Part shown: piece after piece, positions 1 through 9,523 of the stretch | Layout: every line of letters starts with the position of its first letter | How positions within the stretch are numbered: the first letter of the stretch is position 1 | NCBI GenBank assembly: GCA_029259745.1 | Contig: JAJDEO010000061.1 | Location: 62,001 to 126,000, forward strand | DNA length: 64,000 nt | Origin: Planctomycetota bacterium | Lineage (GTDB): Bacteria > Planctomycetota > B15-G4 | Direction of reading: 5' to 3' | Notes under the pieces: model-generated | What the model saw: the letters and a program-made list of their open reading frames with translations, nothing else | Database searches by the model: none | What the model was told of the DNA's origin: nothing | Program-made: the position numbers and the translations under genes

Positions 1-37
1 GTGGCGTGCAGCCTGGGTGCCGACCGCGCGCTGAGCG

Positions 38-1879
38 CTACTTGAGCTCTTCGAGCTGCGCGTCGAACTTCGCACGCAGCGCCTCGAGCTTGTCGGAGTG
101 CTTCTCGAGGTCGGCGAACTCGACGTCGATCGCCTTGCGATCCTTGCCGAGCCGCGCCGAGAGCTTGGCGATCTCGCCGTTGTCGCCCTTGTCGACGGCC
201 TGCAGCATCTGCGCGTCGAGCAGCTTGACCTGCTCCTCGAGCTTCGTGATGCGATTCTCGCAGGCCGACACGAGTTTCTTGATCGGCGCCGTGGCCTTGC
301 TGCGCGCCGTGACGACCTCGGCCCGCAGGCGGCGCAGCTCCTTCTTGTCGCGCTTCTGCGCCTTGCCCTTCTTCTTCGTGCTGCGTTCACCGGCCTCGCT
401 CTGCCAGCCGATGCGCTCGAGGAAATCGACGTAGCCGCTCTCGAAGAGCTGCGCCTTGCCGCCGTCGAAGATGATGAGTCGGTTGGCCAGGCGCTCGAGG
501 ATCATCTCGCTGTGCGTCACCATGACGACGGCGCCGGGGAACTCGTCGACAGCGTCGAGCAGGCCTTCGATCGACTCGATGTCGAGGTGGTTCGTGGGCT
601 CGTCGAGCAGCAGCAGGTTCGACGGCTCGCAGAGCAGTTTGCCGAGCAGCACGCGACTGCGCTCGCCGCCCGACAGCACGTCGATCTTCTTGATCGCATC
701 GTCGCCGCGGAACATCAGCAGCCCCGCGAGGCTGCGCACGCCGGTGCGCGTGAGGTCGGGCTGCACGGCGATGAGCTCTTCCTCGATCGTGTTGCCGTCG
801 GTGAGCCGCGCGATGTTCGTCTGTCCGAAGTAGGCCATGGCCGTGTTCGGGTTGCTCTTCACGACGCCGCCCTTCGGCTTCAGCTCGTCGGCGAGCAGGT
901 TCAGCAGCGTCGTCTTGCCGCGGCCGTTCGGACCGATGATGGCGATGCGGTCGCCCTTGTCGATCGTGAACGACAGGTCCTTCATGAGCTCGGGCCCGCC
1001 GTCGAAGCCGAATCGGAGGTCTTCCACCGTAATCATCGTGCTGGCGTGGAAGGGCGCGGTGTTGAAGTGGAACTTCAGGTCTTGGTCGCTGTCGAGTGCC
1101 TCCATGCGCCCGCGCTTCTCGAGCGCCTTGACGCGCGACTGCACGAGCGTGGCCTTCGACGCCTTGCTGCGGAACCGTTCGATGAAGCGCTCTTCCTGCG
1201 CGCGCTTCTTCTCCTCGTTCTGGCGCGTGTTCTCGTAGACCTCCTCCTCCATGTGGATCTGCTCGTAGAGCTTCTCCACACTCCCTTCCATGCGCCGCAG
1301 CTCGCCGCGATGGATCGCCATCGAGTGCGTCGTGACACCAGACAGGAAGCGGCGATCGTGCGTGATCACGATCATCTCGCCGGGCCACTTGCACAGGAAG
1401 CGCGTGAGCCAACGCGTCGATGTGATGTCGAGGTAGTTGGTGGGCTCGTCGAGCAGCATCAGGTTGGGCTGGGCGACGAGCACCTTCGCCAGGTTGACGC
1501 GGATCTGGAAGCCGCCCGAGAAATCGCTCGCCGGACGGTCGAGATCCTCGCGCGAGAACCCGAGACCCATCAGCGCGGCCTCGGCGCGGTAGCTCTCCTC
1601 GGCGACGCGATCGCCGAGCACCGTCTGCACCTCGGCCAGCACGCTCGCTTCCTTGAACTCCAGATGCTGCGAGAGGTGCCCGACCGTGTAGCCCTTGGGC
1701 ATGATGATCTGCCCGTCGTCGGGCTGCTCCTCGCCCGTGAGCATCCGGAACAGAGTCGTCTTGCCGTGCCCGTTACGCCCGACGAGGCCGAGGCGCTCTC
1801 CCGGCGTCATGAGGAACGAGACACCGTCGAAAACGACCTGGTTGCCGTAAGACTTGACGAGATTCTGGACGTTGATCAT
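38..1879 (-). CDS. ABC-F family ATPase (Uup/EttA/YheS-like)
   Basis: Soluble protein of 613 residues with two ATP-binding cassettes and no membrane segment, the layout of ABC-F proteins, which act on the ribosome rather than in transport. Visible motifs are Walker A GRNGHGKT (about residues 34-41) with signature DFSGGFQ and Walker B LMLLDEPTNYLD, and in the second half Walker A GPNGRGKT with signature LSGGERSR and LLLLDEPTNHLD. The last ~110 residues are rich in Lys, Glu, Arg and Leu and look like a coiled coil, as in the Uup/YheS branches. The frame stays open upstream, but homology begins at MINVQNLVKSYG, so the ATG at 1879 was chosen. The first signature region (GLGFSREDLDRPASDFSGG) resembles YheS most. 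The family is certain; the subfamily and exact translation role are not. Confidence 0.93.
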   Translation of the reverse strand: MINVQNLVKSYGNQVVFDGVSFLMTPGERLGLVGRNGHGKTTLFRMLTGEEQPDDGQIIMPKGYTVGHLSQHLEFKEASVLAEVQTVLGDRVAEESYRAEAALMGLGFSREDLDRPASDFSGGFQIRVNLAKVLVAQPNLMLLDEPTNYLDITSTRWLTRFLCKWPGEMIVITHDRRFLSGVTTHSMAIHRGELRRMEGSVEKLYEQIHMEEEVYENTRQNEEKKRAQEERFIERFRSKASKATLVQSRVKALEKRGRMEALDSDQDLKFHFNTAPFHASTMITVEDLRFGFDGGPELMKDLSFTIDKGDRIAIIGPNGRGKTTLLNLLADELKPKGGVVKSNPNTAMAYFGQTNIARLTDGNTIEEELIAVQPDLTRTGVRSLAGLLMFRGDDAIKKIDVLSGGERSRVLLGKLLCEPSNLLLLDEPTNHLDIESIEGLLDAVDEFPGAVVMVTHSEMILERLANRLIIFDGGKAQLFESGYVDFLERIGWQSEAGERSTKKKGKAQKRDKKELRRLRAEVVTARSKATAPIKKLVSACENRITKLEEQVKLLDAQMLQAVDKGDNGEIAKLSARLGKDRKAIDVEFADLEKHSDKLEALRAKFDAQLEELK

Positions 1880-2070
1880 GGGCCTGCGCGAGAAGGTCGG
1901 GCCGCACAGCCTACGGAACCGCCGAGGCAGGCGAAACGGCTGCGAGAGCGCCAGTCGCTGCTCGGCTCGACCGCCCGTCACGGCGAGGTCGTTCGGGGGC
2001 CTTCGATGCTCTGCGGCATCGGTCCGTCGGCGCTGTCGGATCCGTGAGCGCTGCCGCCTGGCAGGCGCCG

Positions 2071-4605
2071 CTACGGGATCTCGGCTCGCACCGCGTTGCT
2101 CAGGGCGAAGTTCTTCACGGCGGCCGGGTCTGCGATCACGAACTGCAGGAAGAGGACGATGCCGCTTGCTCCGGTCGGCCACGGTCCCGTGAGGACGAGA
2201 TCGCCCGTCGCATCGGTGGGGATTCCGGCGTTGATGAGGAACGGCGCGGGGACGAAGACGCCGCCCTTGAACGGCGCGTTCACCTGCGAGAAGCCGACGA
2301 TGTGCGACGCGAAGGCGTCCTTGCGCGCGTCCGACAGCGTGAAGATGAAGGTGTCGCCGCCGATCAGCGTGCCTTCACCGACTTGCTTCGGAAGCCCCTG
2401 CTCACCTGCCAGCGCGAACCCAAGATTCGTCCACGGTCCGTGCTGACTGATGAGGATGTCGACGCTGTCGCCGAAACCCGGTGCCGCGAGGTCGGCCACT
2501 CCGTCGCCATTGACGTCGAAGCGCGTCAGGCGCCGCGGGAACGATGTGATGTAGTACTCGTCGGGCGCCGCGAACGTGGCATCGCCTGCGCCGAGCAACA
2601 CGGTGACGGCGTCGATGACGGGGTTGGTGAGCGACGACCCGTGGGCGACGGCGATGTCGAGATGGCCGTCGTCGTCGAAGTCGGCGGCCGCGACGCCGCT
2701 CGAGCTGTTGCCGCCGCTCGCGAGGTTGATCGGTGCCGCGAGCGTTCCGTCACCGTTGTTGAGGAGCACGGTCACGGAGCTGGCGCCGACGTCGTTGCTG
2801 ATGACGACATCGAGGTCGCCGTCTTCATCGAGATCGCCCACGTCGATGGCCGAACCCCGCGCTCCGGCGCTGTAGGCCGCCACGCTCGCGAACGTGCCGT
2901 CGCCTTCGTTCAAGAACACGTCGGCCCGCGCACTCTGGGTCGTGCAGACGACGATGTCATCGAAGCCGTCGCCGTTCATGTCGCCGGCCACGAGATCGAA
3001 CGGGTTCGTCGAGGTGGCGAGCACCGTCGGGCCGGTGAACGCGCCGGATCCGTCATTGAGGAAGACGTTCAGCGTCGAGCTGCCCAGGCTCACGGCCACG
3101 ATGTCGGCGTCGCCGTCGTTCTCGACGTCGGTCGTGATCGTCGTCCACGGCGAGCCGAGCGGAGTGAGCAACGTCGGCGCTGAGAAGCCGAAGGCGCCGT
3201 CGCCGAACAAGATGTCGACGGTGCCAGACGCGTTCGGCTGCGAGAGCACGAGGTCGAGGTCGCCGTCGCCGTTGAGGTCATCGAGCGCGAGGGACGATGG
3301 GCGATCGTTCACGGCGATCACGAACGCCGCGTCGAAGAATCCGTTGCCCACGCCGGGGAACACGCTGAGGTTGTCGCTGAACTCGTTGACGAGCACCATG
3401 TCGGGGATCCCATCGCCGTCGAGGTCGCCGAAGCCGACGTCCGAGCACCCATCGTCGCCGCTGTACGAGGCGCGAAACGCACCGCGGCCGTTGCCCTCGA
3501 GCACGGCCACGGCCGAACCGAAGCCGAACACAAGTTCGCCGATCACGACGAGGTCGAGGTCGCCGTCGCCCGTCATGTCGGCCACGGCGAGGTCTGTCGT
3601 CAGGCCCGGTGCGCTGAGGCGTGCGGGGTTCTCGAATGTCCCCGCGCCGCTGCTGCGCCGAACGCCGATGTCTCCCAAGCCGATCAGTGTCGCGACGTCG
3701 TCGAGTCCGTCTTCGTCGACGTCGACCACGGTGACCGCGCGCGCGAAGTCTCCGAGGTCGACGCTGAGGGCGGCGCCGAACGTGCCGTCGCCGTTGCCGA
3801 GGAGAGTGATCGAGGTGTTCGGCGACACGGAGCCGACGGCCAGGTCGAGCGTGCCGTTGCCGTCGAAGTCGCCGAGGCCGACGTCGCTCGGCGGCGTGCT
3901 CAATGCAACGGGCGCCGCGGCCGTGAAGCTCCCGTTGCCGTCGCCGATCAGGATCGAGAGCGAGTTCGAGCCTTCGTTCGCCACGACGAGGTCGACGTTC
4001 GAGTCGCCGTTCACGTCACCCGTCGCGATGGCGGCCGGCGAGTCGCCGACGACGTAGTCCGTTCGCGCTTGGAACGTGCCGTCGCCGTTGCCGAGGCGGA
4101 CCGTGATGCGACCGCCCGTCGCGCTCGGGGTCGCGCCGTCGAGGGCGCCGTCTCCGTTTATGTCGTCGAGTGCGTGGTCCGCGGGGTCGGCCCACACCGC
4201 GAAGCTCGTGGTGGGGCCGAAGGTCGCGTCGCCGTTCCCGAGCGCCACCGAGACGCTCTCGACGAGCGCTCCATCGCCCGCGAAGACGACGTCGAGCACG
4301 CCGTCACCGTTCATGTCGACGAGCTGCACGTCGCGCACGTTCACGCCGGTGTTGAAGGCCGACGTCGTCGTGAAGTTGCCGCCCGAACCCTGCGTCATCA
4401 CGAGGATGTTGTCGTTGCCGATGGCGACCAGTGCGGCCGCGACGAAGTCGAGATCACCGTCACCGTCGACATCGCCTGCGGCGAACTGCCCGACGGACGC
4501 TGAACTCGCCGGAATGCTGAGTTCCGCGAAGAGCGCGTCCTGCGCATGGGCAAGGGGGCTGATGCCGGCGAGTGTGACCGCGCTGAGAACGAAGAAACGA
4601 TTCAT
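2071..4605 (-). CDS. Exported FG-GAP/VCBS repeat protein
   Basis: Protein of 844 residues starting with a signal peptide (cleavage near AHA-Q, residue 21). It is followed by about a dozen FG-GAP/VCBS-type repeats carrying the Ca-binding loop pattern D-x-D-G-D-G-x-x-D (for example GDVDGDGDLDF, LDGDGIPDMV, VNGDGVADLA). Such repeats fold into seven-bladed beta-propellers, so this is probably an extracellular or periplasmic adhesion or structural protein. The last ~125 residues, from PWTNLGFALAG, are a separate beta-rich domain without the Ca motif; I associate this kind of end with planctomycete surface proteins. A GGAGAG ribosome-binding site lies just before the ATG. There are no close operon partners. 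The specific function is unknown. Confidence 0.85.
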   Translation of the reverse strand: MNRFFVLSAVTLAGISPLAHAQDALFAELSIPASSASVGQFAAGDVDGDGDLDFVAAALVAIGNDNILVMTQGSGGNFTTTSAFNTGVNVRDVQLVDMNGDGVLDVVFAGDGALVESVSVALGNGDATFGPTTSFAVWADPADHALDDINGDGALDGATPSATGGRITVRLGNGDGTFQARTDYVVGDSPAAIATGDVNGDSNVDLVVANEGSNSLSILIGDGNGSFTAAAPVALSTPPSDVGLGDFDGNGTLDLAVGSVSPNTSITLLGNGDGTFGAALSVDLGDFARAVTVVDVDEDGLDDVATLIGLGDIGVRRSSGAGTFENPARLSAPGLTTDLAVADMTGDGDLDLVVIGELVFGFGSAVAVLEGNGRGAFRASYSGDDGCSDVGFGDLDGDGIPDMVLVNEFSDNLSVFPGVGNGFFDAAFVIAVNDRPSSLALDDLNGDGDLDLVLSQPNASGTVDILFGDGAFGFSAPTLLTPLGSPWTTITTDVENDGDADIVAVSLGSSTLNVFLNDGSGAFTGPTVLATSTNPFDLVAGDMNGDGFDDIVVCTTQSARADVFLNEGDGTFASVAAYSAGARGSAIDVGDLDEDGDLDVVISNDVGASSVTVLLNNGDGTLAAPINLASGGNSSSGVAAADFDDDGHLDIAVAHGSSLTNPVIDAVTVLLGAGDATFAAPDEYYITSFPRRLTRFDVNGDGVADLAAPGFGDSVDILISQHGPWTNLGFALAGEQGLPKQVGEGTLIGGDTFIFTLSDARKDAFASHIVGFSQVNAPFKGGVFVPAPFLINAGIPTDATGDLVLTGPWPTGASGIVLFLQFVIADPAAVKNFALSNAVRAEIP

Positions 4606-4848
4606 TGGAGGCTCTCCCTGGAGATGGCGGGCGTCGGCTGGCCCCTGCGCGAGGCGAGCGCAGCGCCCTGCCTGCCCCTACCAAGACCGTAGACGCCCGT
4701 CCGGCATCTCGAACAGACAGCGTACACCGGTCTCGGATACGAGCCGGCCGGCGACGATGACGGCTCGTCCCGCGTGCGCCTCACCTGGGAGGCGCGAGAT
4801 TGCTACCGTTCGGGGTTGACCTTCGCGCCTCAGAGCCACGTGTTCTCC

Positions 4849-6438
4849 ATGACCGCCACCCTCGACCTCTCGCAGCAGATCGCGCGCCGCCGCACGTTCG
4901 CGATCATCAGCCACCCCGACGCGGGCAAGACCACGCTCACCGAAAAGCTGCTGCTGTACTCAGGCCTCATCCGCAGCGCCGGCATGGTGAAGAATCGCAA
5001 GGGCCGCCAGGCGACGAGCGACTGGATGGGCATGGAGCGCGAACGCGGGATCTCCGTGACGTCGAGCGCGATGCAGTTCCCGTACAAGGACCGCATCATC
5101 AACGTGCTCGACACGCCGGGTCACGAGGACTTCAGCGAGGACACGTACCGCACGCTCACGGCCGCCGACTCCGTGATCATGGTGCTCGACGCCGGCAAAG
5201 GCGTGGAGACGCAGACGCGCAAGCTGTTCGAGGTGTGTCGACTGCGGCGCATCCCCGTGCTCACGTTCGTCAACAAGCTCGACATGCCGGGACGCGATCC
5301 GCTCGATCTCGTCACGGAAGTGGAAGAGGCACTCGGCATCCACGCGTGTCCGTTCAACTGGCCGATCGGTTCGGGCAAGGAGTTCAAGGGCGTGGTCGAT
5401 CGTCGCTCGCGCGAGTTCCAGCTCTTCGAGAAGACGGCCGCGGCCGGAGCATCGCAGGCCACGCTCGAACGCTTCGAGTTCGATGACCCGGCGGTCGACG
5501 AGCGCCTCGGTGCCGACGTTGCCGAGCGCGTGCGCGGCGAGGTCGAGCTGCTCGAGATCGCCGGCAACGAGTACACCGACGAGGACTTCCTCGCCGGCAA
5601 GTTGACGCCGACGTTCTTCGGCTCGGCGCTCACGAACTTCGGCCTCGAGCCCTTCTTCGATGCCTTCGTCAAGCTTGCGCCGCCGCCCAGTGCGCGGCCC
5701 GTCGATCTCGAAGACGGCACGGAAGGCACTCGCGAACCCGACGCACCGTTCAGTGCGTTCGTCTTCAAGATCCAGGCGAACATGGACAAGCGGCACCGTG
5801 ACTGCATCGCGTTCATGCGCATCTGCTCGGGGCGCTACGAACCCGACGCACTCGTCAAGCACCACCGGCTCGGCAAGCAGATCCGCCTCGCGCGTCCGCA
5901 CAGCATCGTCGCGCAGGAACGCACGACACTCGACGAAGCCTTTCCCGGCGACGTGATCGGCCTCATCAGCCGCGACACCTTCCGCATCGGCGACACGATC
6001 TCGCTCGACGGCGGGTTCGATCACAAGCCGCTCCCGAACTTCCAGCCGGAGCTGTTCGCGCGCATCGCGCCGACGGCGACGAGCCTGCGCAAGCGCTTCG
6101 ACAAGGGCATGAAGAACCTCGTCGCGGAAGGCGCGGTGCAGCTCGTCTGGCCGCTGAACAACCCGCAGGACGCGCTCGTCGGCGTGGTCGGTCAGCTGCA
6201 GTTCGACGTGCTCCAGTATCGCCTCGACTCCGAGTACGGCGTCGAGACGACCCTGCGCCGTGCGTCGTTCCGCTGCAGCTCCTGGCTCGTCGGCGACGTC
6301 GACAGCTTCGTCGCCCCGACCAGCGCCCTCGTCGCCCGCGACCAGCGCGACCAGCTCGTCGTCCTGTTCACGAGCGAATGGGAGAAGCAGCTCGCGGCCC
6401 GCAACAACCCCGACCACCAGCTGCTCGACATCCACTGA
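4849..6438 (+). CDS. prfC: Peptide chain release factor 3
   Basis: Translational GTPase that recycles RF1 and RF2 from the ribosome after termination. The length of 529 residues matches E. coli RF3. Visible G motifs are P-loop SHPDAGKTT (residues 21-29), switch I ERGISVTSS (65-73), DTPGHEDF (88-95) and NKLD (142-145). The sequence around the P-loop (FAIISHPDAGKTTLTEKLLL) and GRQATSDWMGMERERGIS is typical of RF3 rather than EF-G. The frame is open further upstream, but the ATG at 4849 begins MTATLDLSQQIARRRTFA, where family similarity starts. The gene stands alone, with about 240 bases of non-coding DNA before it. Confidence 0.96.
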   Translation: MTATLDLSQQIARRRTFAIISHPDAGKTTLTEKLLLYSGLIRSAGMVKNRKGRQATSDWMGMERERGISVTSSAMQFPYKDRIINVLDTPGHEDFSEDTYRTLTAADSVIMVLDAGKGVETQTRKLFEVCRLRRIPVLTFVNKLDMPGRDPLDLVTEVEEALGIHACPFNWPIGSGKEFKGVVDRRSREFQLFEKTAAAGASQATLERFEFDDPAVDERLGADVAERVRGEVELLEIAGNEYTDEDFLAGKLTPTFFGSALTNFGLEPFFDAFVKLAPPPSARPVDLEDGTEGTREPDAPFSAFVFKIQANMDKRHRDCIAFMRICSGRYEPDALVKHHRLGKQIRLARPHSIVAQERTTLDEAFPGDVIGLISRDTFRIGDTISLDGGFDHKPLPNFQPELFARIAPTATSLRKRFDKGMKNLVAEGAVQLVWPLNNPQDALVGVVGQLQFDVLQYRLDSEYGVETTLRRASFRCSSWLVGDVDSFVAPTSALVARDQRDQLVVLFTSEWEKQLAARNNPDHQLLDIH

Positions 6439-6567
6439 GGCAAGGCCGCGGACCAGCGTCACGTTCGCTCGGCGGGCGTCTACACGCTCTGCACACAGAG
6501 CCGTCCTGACGAGATCGTGGGAAGATCGTCGGCGACGAGATGGCGAAGTCGGCTGGAGACGAGGTGC

Positions 6568-9387
6568 ATGGGTGCTGGGCGAAGGCTGCGGTGGGTGGTC
6601 TGGGGCGGGCTCGTGCTCGTTGCGGCGATGATCGGTGGTGCCGGCGTGCTGCTCAGCGACTCGGCCCCGCGGGTCGAACTCCATGACGTCCTGCCGATCG
6701 TCGCCGACGACTCCGGCGTGGAGACCGTGCCCGCGGTCGTGAAGACCGAGCCGCACGCCGAGCCCCGGGCGCTCGATGTCCGCGTGACCGAGGGCGCGAT
6801 CACCGAGTGGGCGACGTTCCGCGGCACCGTCGTGACGAAGGAAGGCGGTGAGCCCGTGCGTGGCGCCGTCGTCTGGCACGTGCCGGACGAAGTGACGCTG
6901 GCGGCGATGGATGTCGATGTCGACGCGCTGGCACGCTTCGATGGCGAGGTCGAAGGACGGCTGCCCGTCGAGCAGATGACGGCGGCTGTCACGGACGCGA
7001 ACGGGGCGTTCGAGTTTCGCGCGCCGTCGCTCGAGTGCTCGGGCGCAAGTCGCTGGCCCGACGTCCCGATGCTCGTGATCACGCATCCCGAGGTGGCGAT
7101 GTTGCCGCTGCGTTGTGCGGGGTTCTCCGGCGGTGACGGGGCCGTGTATGACGTGCATGAGATCGGTGTCGAGCGCGGCGCCGTCGTGCGCGGGCGCCTC
7201 GTTGCCGATGGGCCGCGCGCCAAGCAGCGTCCGATCAAGGACGGGGTCGTGTCGGTCTGGAGTGCGTCGTGGTCGGACGTCTGGTCGCGGGCCGTCGACA
7301 TCTCGCGCTGGAACTGGCTCGACTTCCGTCGCGACTTCTTCCACTTCGCCGAAGTGCGCTCGCGCGCCGACGGCACGTTCGAACTCCCCGGCGTCGTGGC
7401 CGGCTACGTCATCGTCGAGGCGCGTGCCGAGAACCGCGCGCGCTGGCGCGGACCCGGCGTCTACGTCGACAAGGGCAGCGAGCTCGACCTCGGCGACGTC
7501 ATGCTCCAGCGCGGACGCATCGTGCGCGGCTTCGTCGTACGGGACGGTTCGCAACAGCCCGTGCCCGACGCGCTCGTCTCGCTCTACGACCTCGGTGAAG
7601 TGCTCGACGGTGAGGTGTCCCCGAGCGCGCCCGTCGTGGCGCGCGGGCGGACGCGACCCGGTGGACACGTCACGATCCGCGGGCTGCCCGAGCGGCAGCT
7701 CGCCGTCGTCGTGGAGGCGACGGGATATCGGCGCGCGCTCGTGGGGGCCGTCACGACGCTGCCGGTCGGCTCGGACAGTGTGTCCACTTGGACGATCCAC
7801 GAGCTGCCACGTGTCGATGTGTATGCGTCGTCATGGCTTTCGTCGCTCGAAGACTTCGAGATCGACGCCTGGGGCGTGGACCGAGACCGCAACGACTTCA
7901 TCGTGGGTATCGAGCCGCTGCGCGTCGTTGCCGAGGAACGCAGCACGTCGTTCGAGTTGATCGGGGCGATCCTGAGACCGCGTGACTTCGATGCGATCGT
8001 CGTGCGCTCCAAGCGCGAGGGGTACGTTCCGACACTCAGCAAGGTGGCTGATGTCGGGAGCGGCATCGGCGTCGGCGCCTCTCTGAAGGACGTCGTCGGT
8101 GGGCGCGTGATCGCTGCCGACGGGTCGCCGGTGGCCGGAGCCCTCGTGAGCGCATGGCCCGTCAAGCCGTGGATCCTGCACGGCGTTCCGCGGCGTGGCG
8201 ACGACGAGCGACCTAAACCCGAGCACGGGCCGCAACCCTGGGACGTCACGACGACGGCACGGACAGCACCCGATGGCACCTTCGAGATGGCGGCGCCGTC
8301 GATGGACGCCTTCTACCTCCGCGCCTCGACGGGCGACGGTCAGACGAGCGAGCGACGCCGCGCCGAGCCCGACGGAAAGCGCCAGTTCACGCTCCGGCTC
8401 GAAGCCGCCGGCGTCATCGAGGGCCAGCTCATCGATCCCTCGCGGCGCGCGCTCTCCGGCGCCGAGGTCACGCTCAGAGGCCCCGAGCAGCGCAAGACAC
8501 GGAGCGATCCCGACGGGCACTTCCGCTTCGGGGGCGTCATGGCGGGCACCTACCGCCTGACGGCCGAGCCGGGCGCAAGCGCCGACTGCTACGTCGCCTC
8601 GGGCGAAACGCGCAGCCTCGAACTCATGGCGCGCGGAAAGCCCGTGCTGCGCGGACAGGCGCGCCGTGATGTCGCGGCGGTGCCCTTCGCGCGCGTCACC
8701 GTCTGGGACGAGTCGAACCTCGTCACGGCGACGGCCGACGTCACGGGCTTCTTCGACACGGAGCTTCCCGGGCCGGGCAAGTATTGGATCGTTGCGCGTT
8801 CGGCCGAAGGCCACGTTTCGGGGATGACGACCGTGACGGTGGGTTGGGAGCAGACGCTCGACGTGCGCGTGGAGTTCGGCACGCTGACGATGCGCGGGCG
8901 CTTCGGCGACGAGGTCGAGGAGGGCGTCGTCATCGCCTTCGCGCGACTCGAGCGGTCGGGCATGATCTGGCGTGAACCGGTCGGCGCCGACGGACGCTTC
9001 GCCTTCGAAGGGCTACCGCGCGAGCCCGTCACGGTGGGCATCTCCATCGACGGCCGCACGATCGTCGACAGGTCGTACGAAGAGCCCGTCGCCGAAGTCG
9101 TCTTCTCCACCGGCACGGTCACGCGCAGGCTGCTGATCAGCATCGGCCCGCGTTGGAAGGGCCACGAGGCGATTGTCGACCTCGAGAACCGCGTCGAGAA
9201 CTCGATGACCATGGTGCGATCACGCGATGGTGCCACGGCGCTCAATGACCCGCTGAGCATCGGACGACTGAATCCGGGTGTCTACGAGGTCACGCTGCGA
9301 CCTGCGATCGAGGGTGACTTCGACCCCGAGACACAGACGATCGAGATCCGGGTCGACGATCGCGTGCGGTTCATGCGGTTCGACTAA
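6568..9387 (+). CDS. Membrane-anchored protein with CarboxypepD_reg-like repeats
   Basis: Protein of 939 residues with one N-terminal hydrophobic segment (about 8-29) followed by a long exported region. That region holds several beta-sandwich modules of the carboxypeptidase-regulatory-like type. The recurring pattern is a G-x-V/I-start, then VAGALVSAWP or LSGAEVTLRG, then an acidic D-P-D-G-x-F-x-F turn (for example RSDPDGHFRFGGVMAGTYRLTAEP), with examples at about residues 75-150, 350-400, 520-600 and 630-700. No catalytic domain was recognised. The ATG at 6568 was chosen because a GGAG lies 10 bases upstream and the hydrophobic segment follows at once. It is the first of three such proteins in the window (the others are at 12925-15459 and 57715-59718). 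They probably serve in the cell envelope or matrix, by inference only. Confidence 0.75.
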   Translation: MGAGRRLRWVVWGGLVLVAAMIGGAGVLLSDSAPRVELHDVLPIVADDSGVETVPAVVKTEPHAEPRALDVRVTEGAITEWATFRGTVVTKEGGEPVRGAVVWHVPDEVTLAAMDVDVDALARFDGEVEGRLPVEQMTAAVTDANGAFEFRAPSLECSGASRWPDVPMLVITHPEVAMLPLRCAGFSGGDGAVYDVHEIGVERGAVVRGRLVADGPRAKQRPIKDGVVSVWSASWSDVWSRAVDISRWNWLDFRRDFFHFAEVRSRADGTFELPGVVAGYVIVEARAENRARWRGPGVYVDKGSELDLGDVMLQRGRIVRGFVVRDGSQQPVPDALVSLYDLGEVLDGEVSPSAPVVARGRTRPGGHVTIRGLPERQLAVVVEATGYRRALVGAVTTLPVGSDSVSTWTIHELPRVDVYASSWLSSLEDFEIDAWGVDRDRNDFIVGIEPLRVVAEERSTSFELIGAILRPRDFDAIVVRSKREGYVPTLSKVADVGSGIGVGASLKDVVGGRVIAADGSPVAGALVSAWPVKPWILHGVPRRGDDERPKPEHGPQPWDVTTTARTAPDGTFEMAAPSMDAFYLRASTGDGQTSERRRAEPDGKRQFTLRLEAAGVIEGQLIDPSRRALSGAEVTLRGPEQRKTRSDPDGHFRFGGVMAGTYRLTAEPGASADCYVASGETRSLELMARGKPVLRGQARRDVAAVPFARVTVWDESNLVTATADVTGFFDTELPGPGKYWIVARSAEGHVSGMTTVTVGWEQTLDVRVEFGTLTMRGRFGDEVEEGVVIAFARLERSGMIWREPVGADGRFAFEGLPREPVTVGISIDGRTIVDRSYEEPVAEVVFSTGTVTRRLLISIGPRWKGHEAIVDLENRVENSMTMVRSRDGATALNDPLSIGRLNPGVYEVTLRPAIEGDFDPETQTIEIRVDDRVRFMRFD

Positions 9388-9400
9388 CCCGGGTTAGTCG
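9381..9400. terminator. Perfect 20-bp palindrome over the stop codon
   Basis: Ten bases, CGACTAACCC, are followed directly by their exact reverse complement. The palindrome includes the TAA stop of the upstream gene and lies between convergent genes, so either transcript could form the same hairpin. There is no loop in the RNA sense, so a protein-binding or cruciform role is also possible. No U-tract follows. Confidence 0.45.
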
Positions 9401-9409
9401 TCGACGATC

Positions 9410-9461
9410 GTCGCTTCTGACCGGAGGCGGGGTGTTCTCCCCGTTGAGGATCAGAAGCGAC
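9410..9461. terminator. Nested hairpin between convergent genes
   Basis: Outer arms GTCGCTTCTGA (9410-9420) and TCAGAAGCGAC (9451-9461) are exact reverse complements. They enclose a smaller GC hairpin, CGGGG...CCCCG. The element lies between the stop of the gene ending at 9387 and that of the gene ending (on the minus strand) at 9524, as expected for a bidirectional terminator. It lacks a U-run, so intrinsic termination is unproven; it could instead block 3' exonucleases. Confidence 0.5.
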
Positions 9462-9523
9462 GTTGTAGCGCCGCCAGCGAAGGTCCCGACGTGATCGCAG
9501 TCGCTGCTTGTGAGAAGTCCGGG

